Numbered from the stretch's first letter, positions 15,352-22,157 are shown. The stretch is 22,157 nt of DNA from Leptolinea sp. UBA5203 (GCA_002412765.1 DHVR01000048.1:1-22157); one strand, 5' to 3'. Numbers and translations: made by a program. The notes: generated by a model not told the origin, from the sequence alone.

Positions 15352-17010
15352 TTACGATGCCCTGACAACATAGATGCCTTGTGTAAATAATATTGGCCAA
15401 TTAATCATAAATTTTAAAATTTCCCCGTGGGGTTTAATCGCATCAAAAACTTCCTCTTGCGAAAGAGGACGTTCGTCCGGAAAACGCCACAGTCCAAGGA
15501 ATTCAATGACAGCTCTTGCATTGCGGTATAAGAATGTCGGGGTGGGGAAAGTGATGATGACTATGGTTCCCTTTTTTGTCATTTTGAAATGTTCCGCAAT
15601 TACTTTAGCAGTACCTTCGTCAGAGAAATGTTCAATCAACCCAATACTAAACACAAGATCGGCCGCTGGTATATCGTTCTTTATATCCAACGCATCGTCA
15701 TTCACAAGCACACATTCTGAGTGATTTTGATTATGCGTTAAGAATAAATCCAAGCTTCGTTGATTATTATCAATTACTGTATATCGAGCCTGGGGATAAT
15801 TTCTATTTATTGATTCAAAAATAAAACTGTTTCCACCGCCCAATTCACAGATGTGTTCAATTGGGGTAGGGTGGTAGCGCTTGATTAGTTTTAGAAGCAG
15901 ATCAGTTGTAAATTTCCTTGAAATAAAAGAGGTGATATACGGGGAATTATAATAATCATCCCAATTGGTTTTATCAATTTGGGGTTTGCTGGAAAATACT
16001 ATGGTTTTCTGTGCCAAAAAAGAAAACAGATAAATAGATGAATCGACGATCAACTTGGTTATATATGGATTGAATTTCAAATATAAGACGAAAAAAGAAA
16101 TCAGGCTGTATGAGAAGAGCATTAATACAAATACCAAGATGACGTACTTTACCAGTTCGGCTACCTTGTTTTCTTGGGACTTGAAGACCCAACGTTTTCC
16201 CATCACAAATTGGAATGTCCCCGATAGCAACCTGGAAATGACCAAACTGGGAAGAATGCTGGAAGTAAAGAAAAAGAGTATGGAAAAGATAAGATAATCA
16301 ATCAGGGCAGTAAATATCGATACCAGTGAAAAACGTAAAAAAACAAAGAACATTTTGAAAGAATCTCTGAATGAATTAAAGTACATTTCGGCTTTCTGGC
16401 CGGATTCTGAAACGGTCACGGGAACTTCAATAAATCGAACTTTTTGCCTCGCCGCGCGAAGTAATATATCCAGTTCAAAATCTTTGCCAGATTCGGTTGA
16501 GTACAATAAATCGGTTAACAAACCATTTGGAAGCCCATTTAAACCCACTGGAGAATCAACCAGTTGTGTGCCGCTCACCAGGGAGAACAAGAATGTGGCA
16601 GTTTTATTGGCAACTTTTGCAGATAATGGAATTTTCAGATCGCCTTTTTGTGAACCTAAAACAAGAGACTGAGGATGTTCTTGGAAGACAGTTATGAATT
16701 TTTGAATATCCTGCACTTGAAAATGATGATAATCCCCAATTGTAACGATGCCTTCAGTTTTATTCTCTGTATTGATCAGGTAGTGGTTAATACCTGTCTT
16801 AAGCGATTGTCCTTTCCCCATATGAATGGCGTGGCGTAATACTTCAATTTGTGAATATTTCTTGGTGAGTTGTGTAAGGAATTGATTCGATTGATTGCTT
16901 GATCCGTCGTCAACGATAATAATTTCGCAATGCGAATCCTGAATCAAAGGTAGAATGATTTCAACTAAACTATCATCGGGTTGAAATACGGGTAAAAGTA
17001 TTGTTGTCAT
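15352..17010 (-). CDS. GT2-like / GtrA-like / SAM-methyltransferase fusion protein
   Basis: This 552-residue protein has three parts. Residues 1 to about 215 resemble polyprenyl-phosphate sugar synthases (GT2): ILLPVFQPD, IIIVDDGS (33-37), HMGKGQSLKTGI. About 228-345 is a four-helix GtrA-like membrane domain ending GKRWVFKSQ..LAQKTIVFSSK. About 350-552 is a class I SAM-dependent methyltransferase: motif I CELGGGNS (388-395), acidic loop VIDNN, and VFSIGLIEHFSDEG. The usual DADGQH metal/donor motif reads IGDYHHF (91-97). GT2-GtrA fusions are known; the added methyltransferase is unusual to me. The likely job is to make or flip a lipid-linked sugar used by the GT-C protein encoded 43 nt downstream, with methylation of a sugar or lipid. 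ATG 17010 lacks a well-placed ribosome site. GC is about 29% in 16021-16140. Confidence 0.8.
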   Translation of the reverse strand: MTTILLPVFQPDDSLVEIILPLIQDSHCEIIIVDDGSSNQSNQFLTQLTKKYSQIEVLRHAIHMGKGQSLKTGINHYLINTENKTEGIVTIGDYHHFQVQDIQKFITVFQEHPQSLVLGSQKGDLKIPLSAKVANKTATFLFSLVSGTQLVDSPVGLNGLPNGLLTDLLYSTESGKDFELDILLRAARQKVRFIEVPVTVSESGQKAEMYFNSFRDSFKMFFVFLRFSLVSIFTALIDYLIFSILFFFTSSILPSLVISRLLSGTFQFVMGKRWVFKSQENKVAELVKYVILVFVLMLFSYSLISFFVLYLKFNPYITKLIVDSSIYLFSFLAQKTIVFSSKPQIDKTNWDDYYNSPYITSFISRKFTTDLLLKLIKRYHPTPIEHICELGGGNSFIFESINRNYPQARYTVIDNNQRSLDLFLTHNQNHSECVLVNDDALDIKNDIPAADLVFSIGLIEHFSDEGTAKVIAEHFKMTKKGTIVIITFPTPTFLYRNARAVIEFLGLWRFPDERPLSQEEVFDAIKPHGEILKFMINWPILFTQGIYVVRAS

Positions 17011-17352
17011 AGTCTATTAACTAAACTAATTCCTTTGATTCAAGTATTATGCTTGTATTTGATGCAAGTGTAGATGCGTACTATTCTTTTCCAATCCCTG
17101 GTGATGTGCATCTTAATAGTATTATACGCTATTCTTTGCCGGCATGATGTGAGAATTTCGGTATTATCAAAACTGTAATTGAATATCTTCTACTCTCCCA
17201 ACCCTGACCTTCAACCACCCGGATTCTCTCGTCAAAATAGCGTTAACTAAAGGTTTGAGTACTCCGCCTATGATTCATGGATGTTGCCGTAACCCATACC
17301 TGCCAGGTTTGCATAGCCTGGCAGGTCTTTTGTGTTATGCAAATGGATTTCA
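17011..17352. other. Gene-free stretch with a possible -10 box and a hairpin
   Basis: No gene is supported. On the minus strand TATAAT at 17121-17126 could be a -10 for the fusion gene, about 110 nt before its start, but no good -35 is present. A perfect 10-bp stem, ACCTGCCAGG (17298-17307) with CCTGGCAGGT (17317-17326), is followed by CTTTTG on the plus side. It may be a weak terminator behind the aldo/keto reductase, though on the minus strand it lacks a T-run. Confidence 0.45.
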
Positions 17353-18513
17353 CTACACCGTCTTGACATACTCCTGATTCAGTCCCAGCACTTCATGAAC
17401 CACCGGCATCCAGGTGCTGATGGCAATCTGCTGCGGACATTTGGAAAGGCACTCGTCGCACTGTATGCAAGCGGATGCATTTTGGTCTTTAGGGATCCAG
17501 GTCTTATACGCAAAGCGGCTGCTGTTAATATCTTCAAACATGGCGGCTTCATTGTAGGTGGCAAAGTTGCGTGGAATGGCGACGCCGTTAGGGCAGGGCA
17601 GGCAGTACTCGCAGCCTGTGCACGGGATGGGGCTTGTCGCCTCAATGGCATCTTGGGCCATCTTGTACATGGCCAACTCAGCGGCATTTAAGGTGCCAGG
17701 TCCGGAGACATCAGCAGAAGCGATGTTCTCTTCCACTTGCTGCATTGTGCCCATGCCGCTCAGCGCCAGGGTAACTTCGGGCTGGTTCCACAACCACTGC
17801 AACGCCCAATCGGCCGGGGTGCGTTTCTTTGCTGACTCCGCCCAGATGGGACGGGTTGAGGGCAAATCGAGGGCCAACTTTCCGCCGCGTAAGGATTCCA
17901 TCACGACTACAGCCAGACCTTTTTCGGCAGCATACTTTAAGCCAGCAGTGCCCGCCTGAAAATCGGTATCCAGATAGTTGTACTGAATCTGGCAGAAAGT
18001 CCAGGCGTCATACCCATCCACGATTTGTTTGAAGGTTTGCAGATTGTCGTGGAAAGAGAAGCCCAGATAACGAATGCGGCCATCCGCCAGCGCTTTTTCG
18101 GATTTCTGAAGCAGTCCCAGTTTCTGAACTTTGGACCAGGAACCCTTGTCCAGGGCATGCAGCAGGTAAAAATCAATCGCATCGGTTTGCAGGCGTATTA
18201 ACTGCTCATCCAGCATGCGGTCGAAATCATCAGGCTGCTTAATCAGCCAGATCGGCGATTTCGTTGCGATGCGCACTTTTTCCCGATAACCGCCTTGCAG
18301 GGCTTTGCCCAGAGAGGTTTCACTCATTTGGTCGTGATACACATAGGCGGTATCAAAATAATTGACCCCGGCATCAATGGCCTGATGAATCATAGCTTCT
18401 GTTTTCTCTTGGTCAATATTGCCGGCCTTGCCATCGATGGTGGGCAGGCGCATGCAGCCAAAACCGAGAGCCGAGACCTGCCAATCCAATTTTCCAAATT
18501 TTCGGTATTGCAT
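17353..18513 (-). CDS. Aldo/keto reductase with C-terminal 4Fe-4S domain
   Basis: This is a 386-residue cytoplasmic oxidoreductase. An N-terminal TIM barrel (about 1-280) carries the complete catalytic tetrad Asp54, Tyr59, Lys85 and His119 (FDTAYVY, IATKS, LLHALD). The C-terminal part holds two cysteine motifs: CTGCEYCLPCP (Cys298, 301, 304, 307) and CIQCDECLSKCP (Cys349, 352, 355, 359). This AKR-plus-ferredoxin architecture is common in anaerobes, where electrons may come from ferredoxin instead of, or as well as, NAD(P)H; substrate is unknown. ATG 18513 has AGGAG ten nt upstream. It stands alone: the next gene upstream in the same direction, merR, is separated by 652 nt of mostly repeat DNA, so control by that regulator is not implied. 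Confidence 0.93.
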   Translation of the reverse strand: MQYRKFGKLDWQVSALGFGCMRLPTIDGKAGNIDQEKTEAMIHQAIDAGVNYFDTAYVYHDQMSETSLGKALQGGYREKVRIATKSPIWLIKQPDDFDRMLDEQLIRLQTDAIDFYLLHALDKGSWSKVQKLGLLQKSEKALADGRIRYLGFSFHDNLQTFKQIVDGYDAWTFCQIQYNYLDTDFQAGTAGLKYAAEKGLAVVVMESLRGGKLALDLPSTRPIWAESAKKRTPADWALQWLWNQPEVTLALSGMGTMQQVEENIASADVSGPGTLNAAELAMYKMAQDAIEATSPIPCTGCEYCLPCPNGVAIPRNFATYNEAAMFEDINSSRFAYKTWIPKDQNASACIQCDECLSKCPQQIAISTWMPVVHEVLGLNQEYVKTV

Positions 18514-18784
18514 TTAATTTCTTCTCCTGATAACACTTGAAGTGAGATTTTATTGGTATTTGTGAGGTAATTAGGCGATAATCAGGACTGGTGAGCCCAA
18601 TCTGTTGCCCTGCAGCAATGGAATTAAAATTGCGTATAGACTATTATTATATAGATTTGAAATCAAGGATATTATTCTCTAAAACCATTTTACTCCATGA
18701 TCCCAAGATTATGCAGGCGATTGAGTCCATTCTCCTGAGCAGATTTAACGCTGTAACCCCTTATCGCAGCAAACCCGTTGGCTG
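18514..18784. other. Gene-free region upstream of the aldo/keto reductase
   Basis: No gene is supported. An AT-rich block around 18630-18660 contains TATAAT-like words on both strands, but none with a convincing -35 at the right distance from the reductase start. Confidence 0.4.
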
Positions 18785-19080
18785 CCCTTCGGTATACTCA
18801 GGAACCGTTTGTCGAAGCCAGAAATTACGGCGTTGCTGGTTGCCAGATCCATTGCCAATTCCTTAATACGCTTTAATATAGCCGACTTGTGTAATTTCTC
18901 CCTTCGACAGGCTCAGGGAACGGTGGTGGTGATTTCACCCTTCGACAAAGTCCCCGATAGGGGAAGCGGTTATCGCCCTTCGGTGTACTCAGGAGCCGCT
19001 TGTCGAGATGCAGGGAACGGAAAGACTCCGTTGGCTGAGCCTGTCGAAGCCGGAAATCACGGCGATGCTGGTCGCACTAG
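18785..19080. repeat. Cluster of CCCTTCGAC-type inverted repeats
   Basis: At least three modules: CCCTTCGGTATACTCAGGAAC..TTTGTCGAAGCC (from 18785), CCCTTCGACAGGCTCAGGGAAC (about 18900-18921), and a longer block 18938-19037 that matches 5714-5813 at 94 of 100 positions, closing with CCTGTCGAAGCC near 19040-19051. The flanks TAGCC-N-ACTTGTGTAATTTC (about 18879-18898) and TAGCCAGCTTGTGTATTTTT (19111-19130) resemble the arms of the elements at 4436 and 5530. Confidence 0.75.
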
Positions 19081-19165
19081 CCATAGCCAATTTCTTACTA
19101 AACTTTGATATAGCCAGCTTGTGTATTTTTCCAAGAGATCTATTTTCCATTCGTGTATCTTGCTG

Positions 19166-19552
19166 TTAACCTGCCAATTCGGTTAATGCCTGCTCTTTCT
19201 GCATCAGTGCATTTTCGTAAATATCAATTTTGAAATTCAATTTATCCAGCGTTTTTTGCATCTCATTCATCCGTTCAATCAAGTGCTCCCGCTGTTCGAT
19301 TAGAATTTCTTTCCGCTCTTCAATGGTGTCATCGCCGGCTTGCACAAGTTGAATATATTCTGAAAGCACTTCAATAGGCAGACCAGCGGATCGCATACAT
19401 TTGATGAATTCAACCCAGCGAATATCCAGCTCGTTGTAATCACGGATGCCACTGTCACTACGGTTGACGGGCGGGATAAGCCCGACGCGTTCATAGTAAC
19501 GCAGGGTATCCACCGATAGATCATACCTTTCACTTACTTCAGCTATTCTCAT
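19166..19552 (-). CDS. MerR-family transcriptional regulator
   Basis: This 128-residue regulator has the N-terminal winged helix MRIAEVSERYDLSVDTLRYYERVGLIPPVNR (about 1-31), the second HTH/wing region RDYNELDIRWVEFIKCMRSAGLPIEVLSEYI, and a long C-terminal coiled coil (about 75-118) for dimerisation. No metal-binding cysteine cluster is seen in the tail, which points to the AdhR-like group that senses aldehydes or other organic electrophiles rather than metals; this is an inference. The start has GAGGTGAG close upstream. It sits behind a promoter with a 19-bp spacer and TGGAG-N4-CTCCA dyad (19572-19602), so it probably regulates itself, and is divergent from the esterase at 19770, a possible second target. 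Confidence 0.92.
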   Translation of the reverse strand: MRIAEVSERYDLSVDTLRYYERVGLIPPVNRSDSGIRDYNELDIRWVEFIKCMRSAGLPIEVLSEYIQLVQAGDDTIEERKEILIEQREHLIERMNEMQKTLDKLNFKIDIYENALMQKEQALTELAG

Positions 19553-19571
19553 ATGCTCACCTCATACCCAT

Positions 19572-19602
19572 AGTATACAACCTGGAGTTGGCTCCAAGTC
19601 AA
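19572..19602 (-). promoter_or_regulatory. MerR-type promoter/operator of the regulator gene
   Basis: On the minus strand TTGACT (19597-19602), a 19-bp spacer and TATACT (19572-19577). The spacer carries TGGAG-N4-CTCCA (19583-19596). A stretched 19-bp spacer with a central dyad is the hallmark of promoters that MerR proteins activate by DNA distortion. Confidence 0.85.
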
Positions 19603-19701
19603 GGGGCAATTTTGGAATGTAATGTCCGAATTTTAGGCAGGGTAGGGGAGGGGTGGGTTAAACCAAAAATGGGCTAAAATCAACCTAACCTGATGTTGGT
19701 G

Positions 19702-19722
19702 AATCATTGCAGTACAATGATT
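19702..19722 (+). promoter_or_regulatory. Operator-like dyad upstream of the esterase gene
   Basis: A perfect inverted repeat AATCATTG-N5-CAATGATT, covering TACAAT (19713-19718), a possible -10 for the esterase about 50 nt downstream. The dyad differs from the TGGAG/CTCCA site of merR, so another repressor may bind here. Confidence 0.5.
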
Positions 19723-19769
19723 TACAAGAACTAATTTAAGAATGTTTGCATCACAGGATGAGGAAAGTC

Positions 19770-20663
19770 ATGGCAAAACCAGCCTCACGTAAGAAGTTGA
19801 TTCAAAAAGGTAAATGGGTTTATCGATTACAGAGCGTGATCAATTTTTATCAGTGGCGGCAGGATAAATCAGCAGATTCACTGGACCGTCAAGAAGTCTT
19901 TATTGAAACGGATTACGGACGGGTCAGGACGCTCTGGTATGGATTTGAAAACAAAGCGACGACCCCAATTTATTTTGATCTGCATGGCGGGGGATTTATC
20001 CTTGGCAATGCCGATATGGACGAGGCATTAAACCTGACATTTACAAAACAGGTTGGGTGCAAAGTCATCAGTATTGAATATGCCAAAGCGCCTGAATTTC
20101 CATTTCCAGTTGCCATCCATCAGGTTTATGCAGTGATTGAACAGGTAATCCAACACGCTGGCGAGAACGGCCTGGATATCCAGCGTATGGCCATTGGCGG
20201 ACACAGTGCGGGGGGAAACCTGAGTACGGTGATCTGCATGAAAGCCAAGGCGGAAAGCAAGTTCCAATTCGTGTGTCAGTTACTGGATTATCCGGTTCTG
20301 GACATGGCTACAAGTCCGCTGCAAAAACCGCATCCCAAAGGCAGTCTGCACCCGCAACTGGCAATGATCTTCGATGCCTGTTACGTTGACCCTGCGCAGG
20401 CTATGCTTCCGTACGTTTCTCCGGTGTATGCTTCCAGGGATGAGCTCCATGGATTACCGCCAGCCTTGATTATTCTGGCAGGCAGGGACTCGCTCCATGA
20501 TGAGGGCTTGAAGTATGGTGAACTATTGAAATCAGCCGGGGTGGCTGCGGAGTGTGTTGAGTACCCCAATGCGCTGCACGGATTCACCTTGAAGCCTTCG
20601 AAAGACACAATGGATGCGGTGAACAAAATGATCGGCTTTTTACGAAAGTATATATATGCATAA
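19770..20663 (+). CDS. Alpha/beta hydrolase, hormone-sensitive-lipase (HSL) type esterase
   Basis: This 297-residue cytoplasmic carboxylesterase of the HSL/bacterial family IV group hydrolyses short-chain esters. Seen directly: oxyanion-hole motif HGGGF (72-76), nucleophile elbow GHSAGG with Ser146, catalytic Asp240 in AGRDSLHDEG, and His270 in NALHGF. The frame opens at TTG 19746 and has ATG 19758, but ATG 19770 is best supported (GAGGAAA at 19760-19766, family-like length). Some residues in the cap (about 1-45) are too divergent to suggest a substrate. It is divergent from the merR gene, with a dyad at 19702-19722 in front. No clear terminator follows. Confidence 0.92.
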   Translation: MAKPASRKKLIQKGKWVYRLQSVINFYQWRQDKSADSLDRQEVFIETDYGRVRTLWYGFENKATTPIYFDLHGGGFILGNADMDEALNLTFTKQVGCKVISIEYAKAPEFPFPVAIHQVYAVIEQVIQHAGENGLDIQRMAIGGHSAGGNLSTVICMKAKAESKFQFVCQLLDYPVLDMATSPLQKPHPKGSLHPQLAMIFDACYVDPAQAMLPYVSPVYASRDELHGLPPALIILAGRDSLHDEGLKYGELLKSAGVAAECVEYPNALHGFTLKPSKDTMDAVNKMIGFLRKYIYA

Positions 20664-20760
20664 ACTCTTGCGACGTTTTCTAAGCCAGACTGGCGAGAGC
20701 TTCTTAGTGTAGCGATGGATTCCATTGGCAGCGAGAAAGTCAGGTGAAATAAGCCCAATA

Positions 20761-20796
20761 TATTACTTATGACAATGTAAGTTGTAGTAAGTAATA
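20761..20796. other. Weak inverted repeat between esterase and higA
   Basis: TATTACTTA (20761-20769) pairs with TAAGTAATA (20788-20796) around an 18-nt loop. It lacks a T-run on either strand, so termination of the flanking convergent genes is only possible. Confidence 0.35.
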
Positions 20797-20804
20797 AGAA
20801 TGTT

Positions 20805-21092
20805 TTACTTTGCTTCTGCAATCAATTTTACTTCAATTTTTGCATCCAAAGCTGTGGCAATTTTTTGCAGGAAGGATAAACTGGGTTTACTGGACCCATT
20901 TTCCAAGCGCGCAATGGATGGCTGGCGCGTGCCAATCATTTCAGCAAGTTGTGTCTGCGTCAAGCCGCGCAGGATACGTAAACGTGCAACCTGATAGCCC
21001 GGCTCGAGTTGGTCTGATGCAGCCAGGAAATCCTGATCCTCTTGCTTGCTTGCTTCCCAATCTTCAAATTTCGGCATAAATTTCTGGGTCAT
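20805..21092 (-). CDS. higA: HigA-like XRE antitoxin
   Basis: This 95-residue helix-turn-helix protein has an Xre domain (about 36-90): VARLRILRGLTQTQLAEMIGTRQPSIARLENGSSKPSLSFLQKIATAL. The N-terminal 35 residues (KFEDWEASKQEDQDFLAASDQ) are typical of antitoxins that neutralise HigB/RelE-type toxins. ATG 21092 follows the toxin stop by 4 nt and has GAGGA (inside the toxin end) eight nt upstream, so translation is coupled. Longer starts to 21119 exist but would overlap the toxin. The product is expected to bind the 21433-21460 dyad and repress the operon. Confidence 0.88.
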   Translation of the reverse strand: MTQKFMPKFEDWEASKQEDQDFLAASDQLEPGYQVARLRILRGLTQTQLAEMIGTRQPSIARLENGSSKPSLSFLQKIATALDAKIEVKLIAEAK

Positions 21093-21096
21093 GTTA

Positions 21097-21378
21097 TTAA
21101 TCCTCATCCAATAATTCATTTAACCATCTTAAGGCAATTGTAATTTCTTTAACTGGAGCCTTATTGCTTTGTTTCCGATACCCATGCAGGATGACAAATT
21201 GCTGATCAATGAATGCGAAATAGAATAAACGGATTCCTCCGGGTCGAAGCTCCCACAGTTTACCCTGGATAGGTTTTGCATGCGGCAACCCCAAATTGAT
21301 CCCGAATTCACGCAAAAGGCGTAATCCATTACGAATTTTGGCTTGATCCAAAACTGGAAGTCCATTAATGAACTCCAA
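21097..21378 (-). CDS. higB: HigB/RelE-superfamily toxin (Gp49-like), start uncertain
   Basis: This is a RelE-fold mRNA interferase of the phage Gp49-like HigB group. The family core is plain: KIRNGLRLLREFGINLGLPHAKPI, GKLWELRPGGIRLFYFAF, FVILHGYRKQSNKAPVKEI. The listed start is TTG 21378 (93 aa), but clear family similarity continues upstream in frame (WKIVFYTDHRGKCPPLEF) to about 21423, and no ATG, GTG or TTG lies in frame there; the only initiation-like codons are ATA at 21429 and ATT at 21417. Either a rare ATT start after AAGGTGG, a lost start codon, or a sequence error is involved. Starting at 21378 would remove the first beta strand. The toxin-first order with higA downstream is typical of higBA. 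Confidence 0.8.
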   Translation of the reverse strand: MEFINGLPVLDQAKIRNGLRLLREFGINLGLPHAKPIQGKLWELRPGGIRLFYFAFIDQQFVILHGYRKQSNKAPVKEITIALRWLNELLDED

Positions 21379-21432
21379 TGGCGGGCATTTTCCGCGATGA
21401 TCGGTATAGAAAACAATTTTCCACCTTATGTC

Positions 21433-21463
21433 TATATTATAACATTATTGTTATAATATACAA
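21433..21463 (-). promoter_or_regulatory. higBA promoter with a 12-bp-arm operator
   Basis: On the minus strand TTGTAT (21458-21463), a 16-bp spacer and TATAAT (21436-21441). A perfect inverted repeat, TATATTATAACA (21433-21444) and TGTTATAATATA (21449-21460) with a 4-bp centre, covers both hexamers, the expected site of HigA autorepression. Transcription would start near 21429, leaving almost no leader before the toxin. Confidence 0.8.
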
Positions 21464-21484
21464 TATGCACTTACAGTGGAATCA

Positions 21485-21701
21485 GTAGACACCAATACCA
21501 ACCTGGCGTTGAAACTTCCTAAGCTCCGCCCTATTGGGCTCGAAACACCTGTCTTATATCTCTATGAAATCATCGCTAAAAACTGACGCCATAAATATCC
21601 AGCATTTAGGCGCAAGCCTCGCGTCCCTGTAGTTAAAGAATGGAGTGCGTATTGGCTGTGGAGTTTACTTTCGATGTGACTTACATTTTTTTATCTCTGA
21701 A
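21485..21701. repeat. Degenerate edge of the 183-bp tandem repeat
   Basis: Diverged unit pieces: CAGTAGACACC-AAT-CCA (21485-) matches the CAGTAGACACCTATGCCA part of a clean unit. ATCATCGC (21569) to 21701 is a unit shortened by 50 bp that still contains CCAGCAT and GGCGCAAGCCTCGCGTCCCT. No gene is supported here. Confidence 0.65.
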
Positions 21702-22157
21702 ATCATCGGCACCGGCGTAGGGTGCGGTTGAGCCGGGGTAATGAATCACGTCAGCCAATCAAACGCCCCGGCGATACCCACCAGTAGACAACTTTGCCAT
21801 CCAGCATGAGGGCGCGAGCCTCGCGCCCCTACGGTTGCTCCGTTTTCTTGAATGCAATGACACTTTCATAAAGTCTTTTCCGCAATCATCGGCACCGGCG
21901 TAGGGTGCGGTTGAGCCGGGGTAATGAATCACGTCAGCCAATCAACCGCCCCGGCGATACCCACCAGTAGACACCTATGCCATCCAGCATGAGGGCGCAA
22001 GCCTCGCGCCCCTACGGTTGCGCCGTTTGCTTGAATGCAATGACACTTTCATAAAGTCTTTTCCGTAATCATCGGCACCGGCGTAGAGTGCGGTTGAGCC
22101 GGGGTAATGAACCACATCAGCCAATCAACCGCCCCGGCGATACCCACCAGTATACAA
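21702..22157. repeat. 183-bp tandem repeat array, cut by the window end
   Basis: Units start at ATCATCGGCACCGGCGTAG: 21702-21884, 21885-22067 and 22068-22157 (partial), an exact 183-bp period with few substitutions. Each unit holds GCGGTTGA..TCAACCGC and GGGCGCGAG-C-CTCGCGCCC (21810-21828) inverted repeats. Although 183 is divisible by three, all frames have stops inside each unit, so it is not a coding repeat. Confidence 0.9.

Noticed and set aside
18818..19130. Two coding-looking segments (18818-18898 and 19050-19130) reading PEITALLVA.. and PEITAMLVA..
   Set aside because: 18 of 27 residues agree, but 12 of the 18 base changes are at first or second codon positions, with no third-position bias. 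The segments are arms of the inverted-repeat family, not gene fragments under coding selection.
21759..21941. 60-codon frame inside the 183-bp repeat
   Set aside because: It spans a unit boundary only once, ends inside the next unit, and has no start context; the 183-bp period is not kept open in any frame.
21702..22157. CRISPR array
   Set aside because: The whole 183-bp unit is repeated, with no unique spacers between short repeats and no cas genes in the window.

Overview
This looks like a chromosomal window from a mid-GC anaerobic bacterium. The lineage cannot be fixed from the sequence alone. Ferredoxin-linked amino-acid catabolism (iorAB), an iron-sulfur aldo/keto reductase, a branched-chain amino-acid ABC operon with a lipoprotein binding protein, and many dispersed CCCTTCGAC-type palindromes suggest an Anaerolineae-like Chloroflexi; that is an inference, not a demonstration.

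Layout. 1-1190: the 3' end of iorA, complete iorB and a strong terminator, followed by a perfect 48-bp palindrome. 1521-4357: an EamA/DMT permease converges (4-nt overlap) on a compact papain-like protein, followed by a GT4 glycosyltransferase whose two halves differ sharply in GC content. 4436-5990: a repeat-rich patch with two copies of a composite inverted-repeat element flanking a 3' remnant of an AbiEii-type nucleotidyltransferase. 5997-11158: a complete livKHMGF operon on the minus strand with a consensus promoter, an unusually long (about 365 nt) leader, a hairpin between livK and livH, and a terminator after livF. 11456-11820: hairpins and a 40-bp tandem repeat abutting the stop codon of an MFS transporter (11821-13014).

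13307-17010: an AT-rich two-gene operon. Its first gene encodes a three-part protein (GT2-like + GtrA-like membrane domain + SAM methyltransferase) and its second a large GT-C-like membrane protein, followed by a terminator. 17353-18513: an aldo/keto reductase with two C-terminal 4Fe-4S motifs. 18785-19080: more palindromic repeats, one sharing 94 of 100 bases with a block 13 kb away. 19166-20663: a merR-type regulator, with a textbook 19-bp-spacer promoter, divergent from an HSL-type esterase. 20805-21463: a higBA-like toxin-antitoxin pair, toxin first, with a 12-bp-arm operator and no canonical start codon for the conserved toxin N-terminus. 21485-22157: a 183-bp tandem repeat that decays toward higBA and continues past the window end.

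How the genes fit together: the liv importer and indolepyruvate:ferredoxin oxidoreductase together fit peptide/amino-acid fermentation. The AT-rich glycosyltransferase operon and the mosaic GT4 suggest cell-envelope glycan functions acquired or reshuffled by transfer. The most unusual items are the GT2-GtrA-methyltransferase fusion with a non-canonical DxD region, the GC break at the domain hinge of the GT4 gene, and the start-less higB. No tRNA, rRNA, CRISPR array or intact insertion sequence was recognised.
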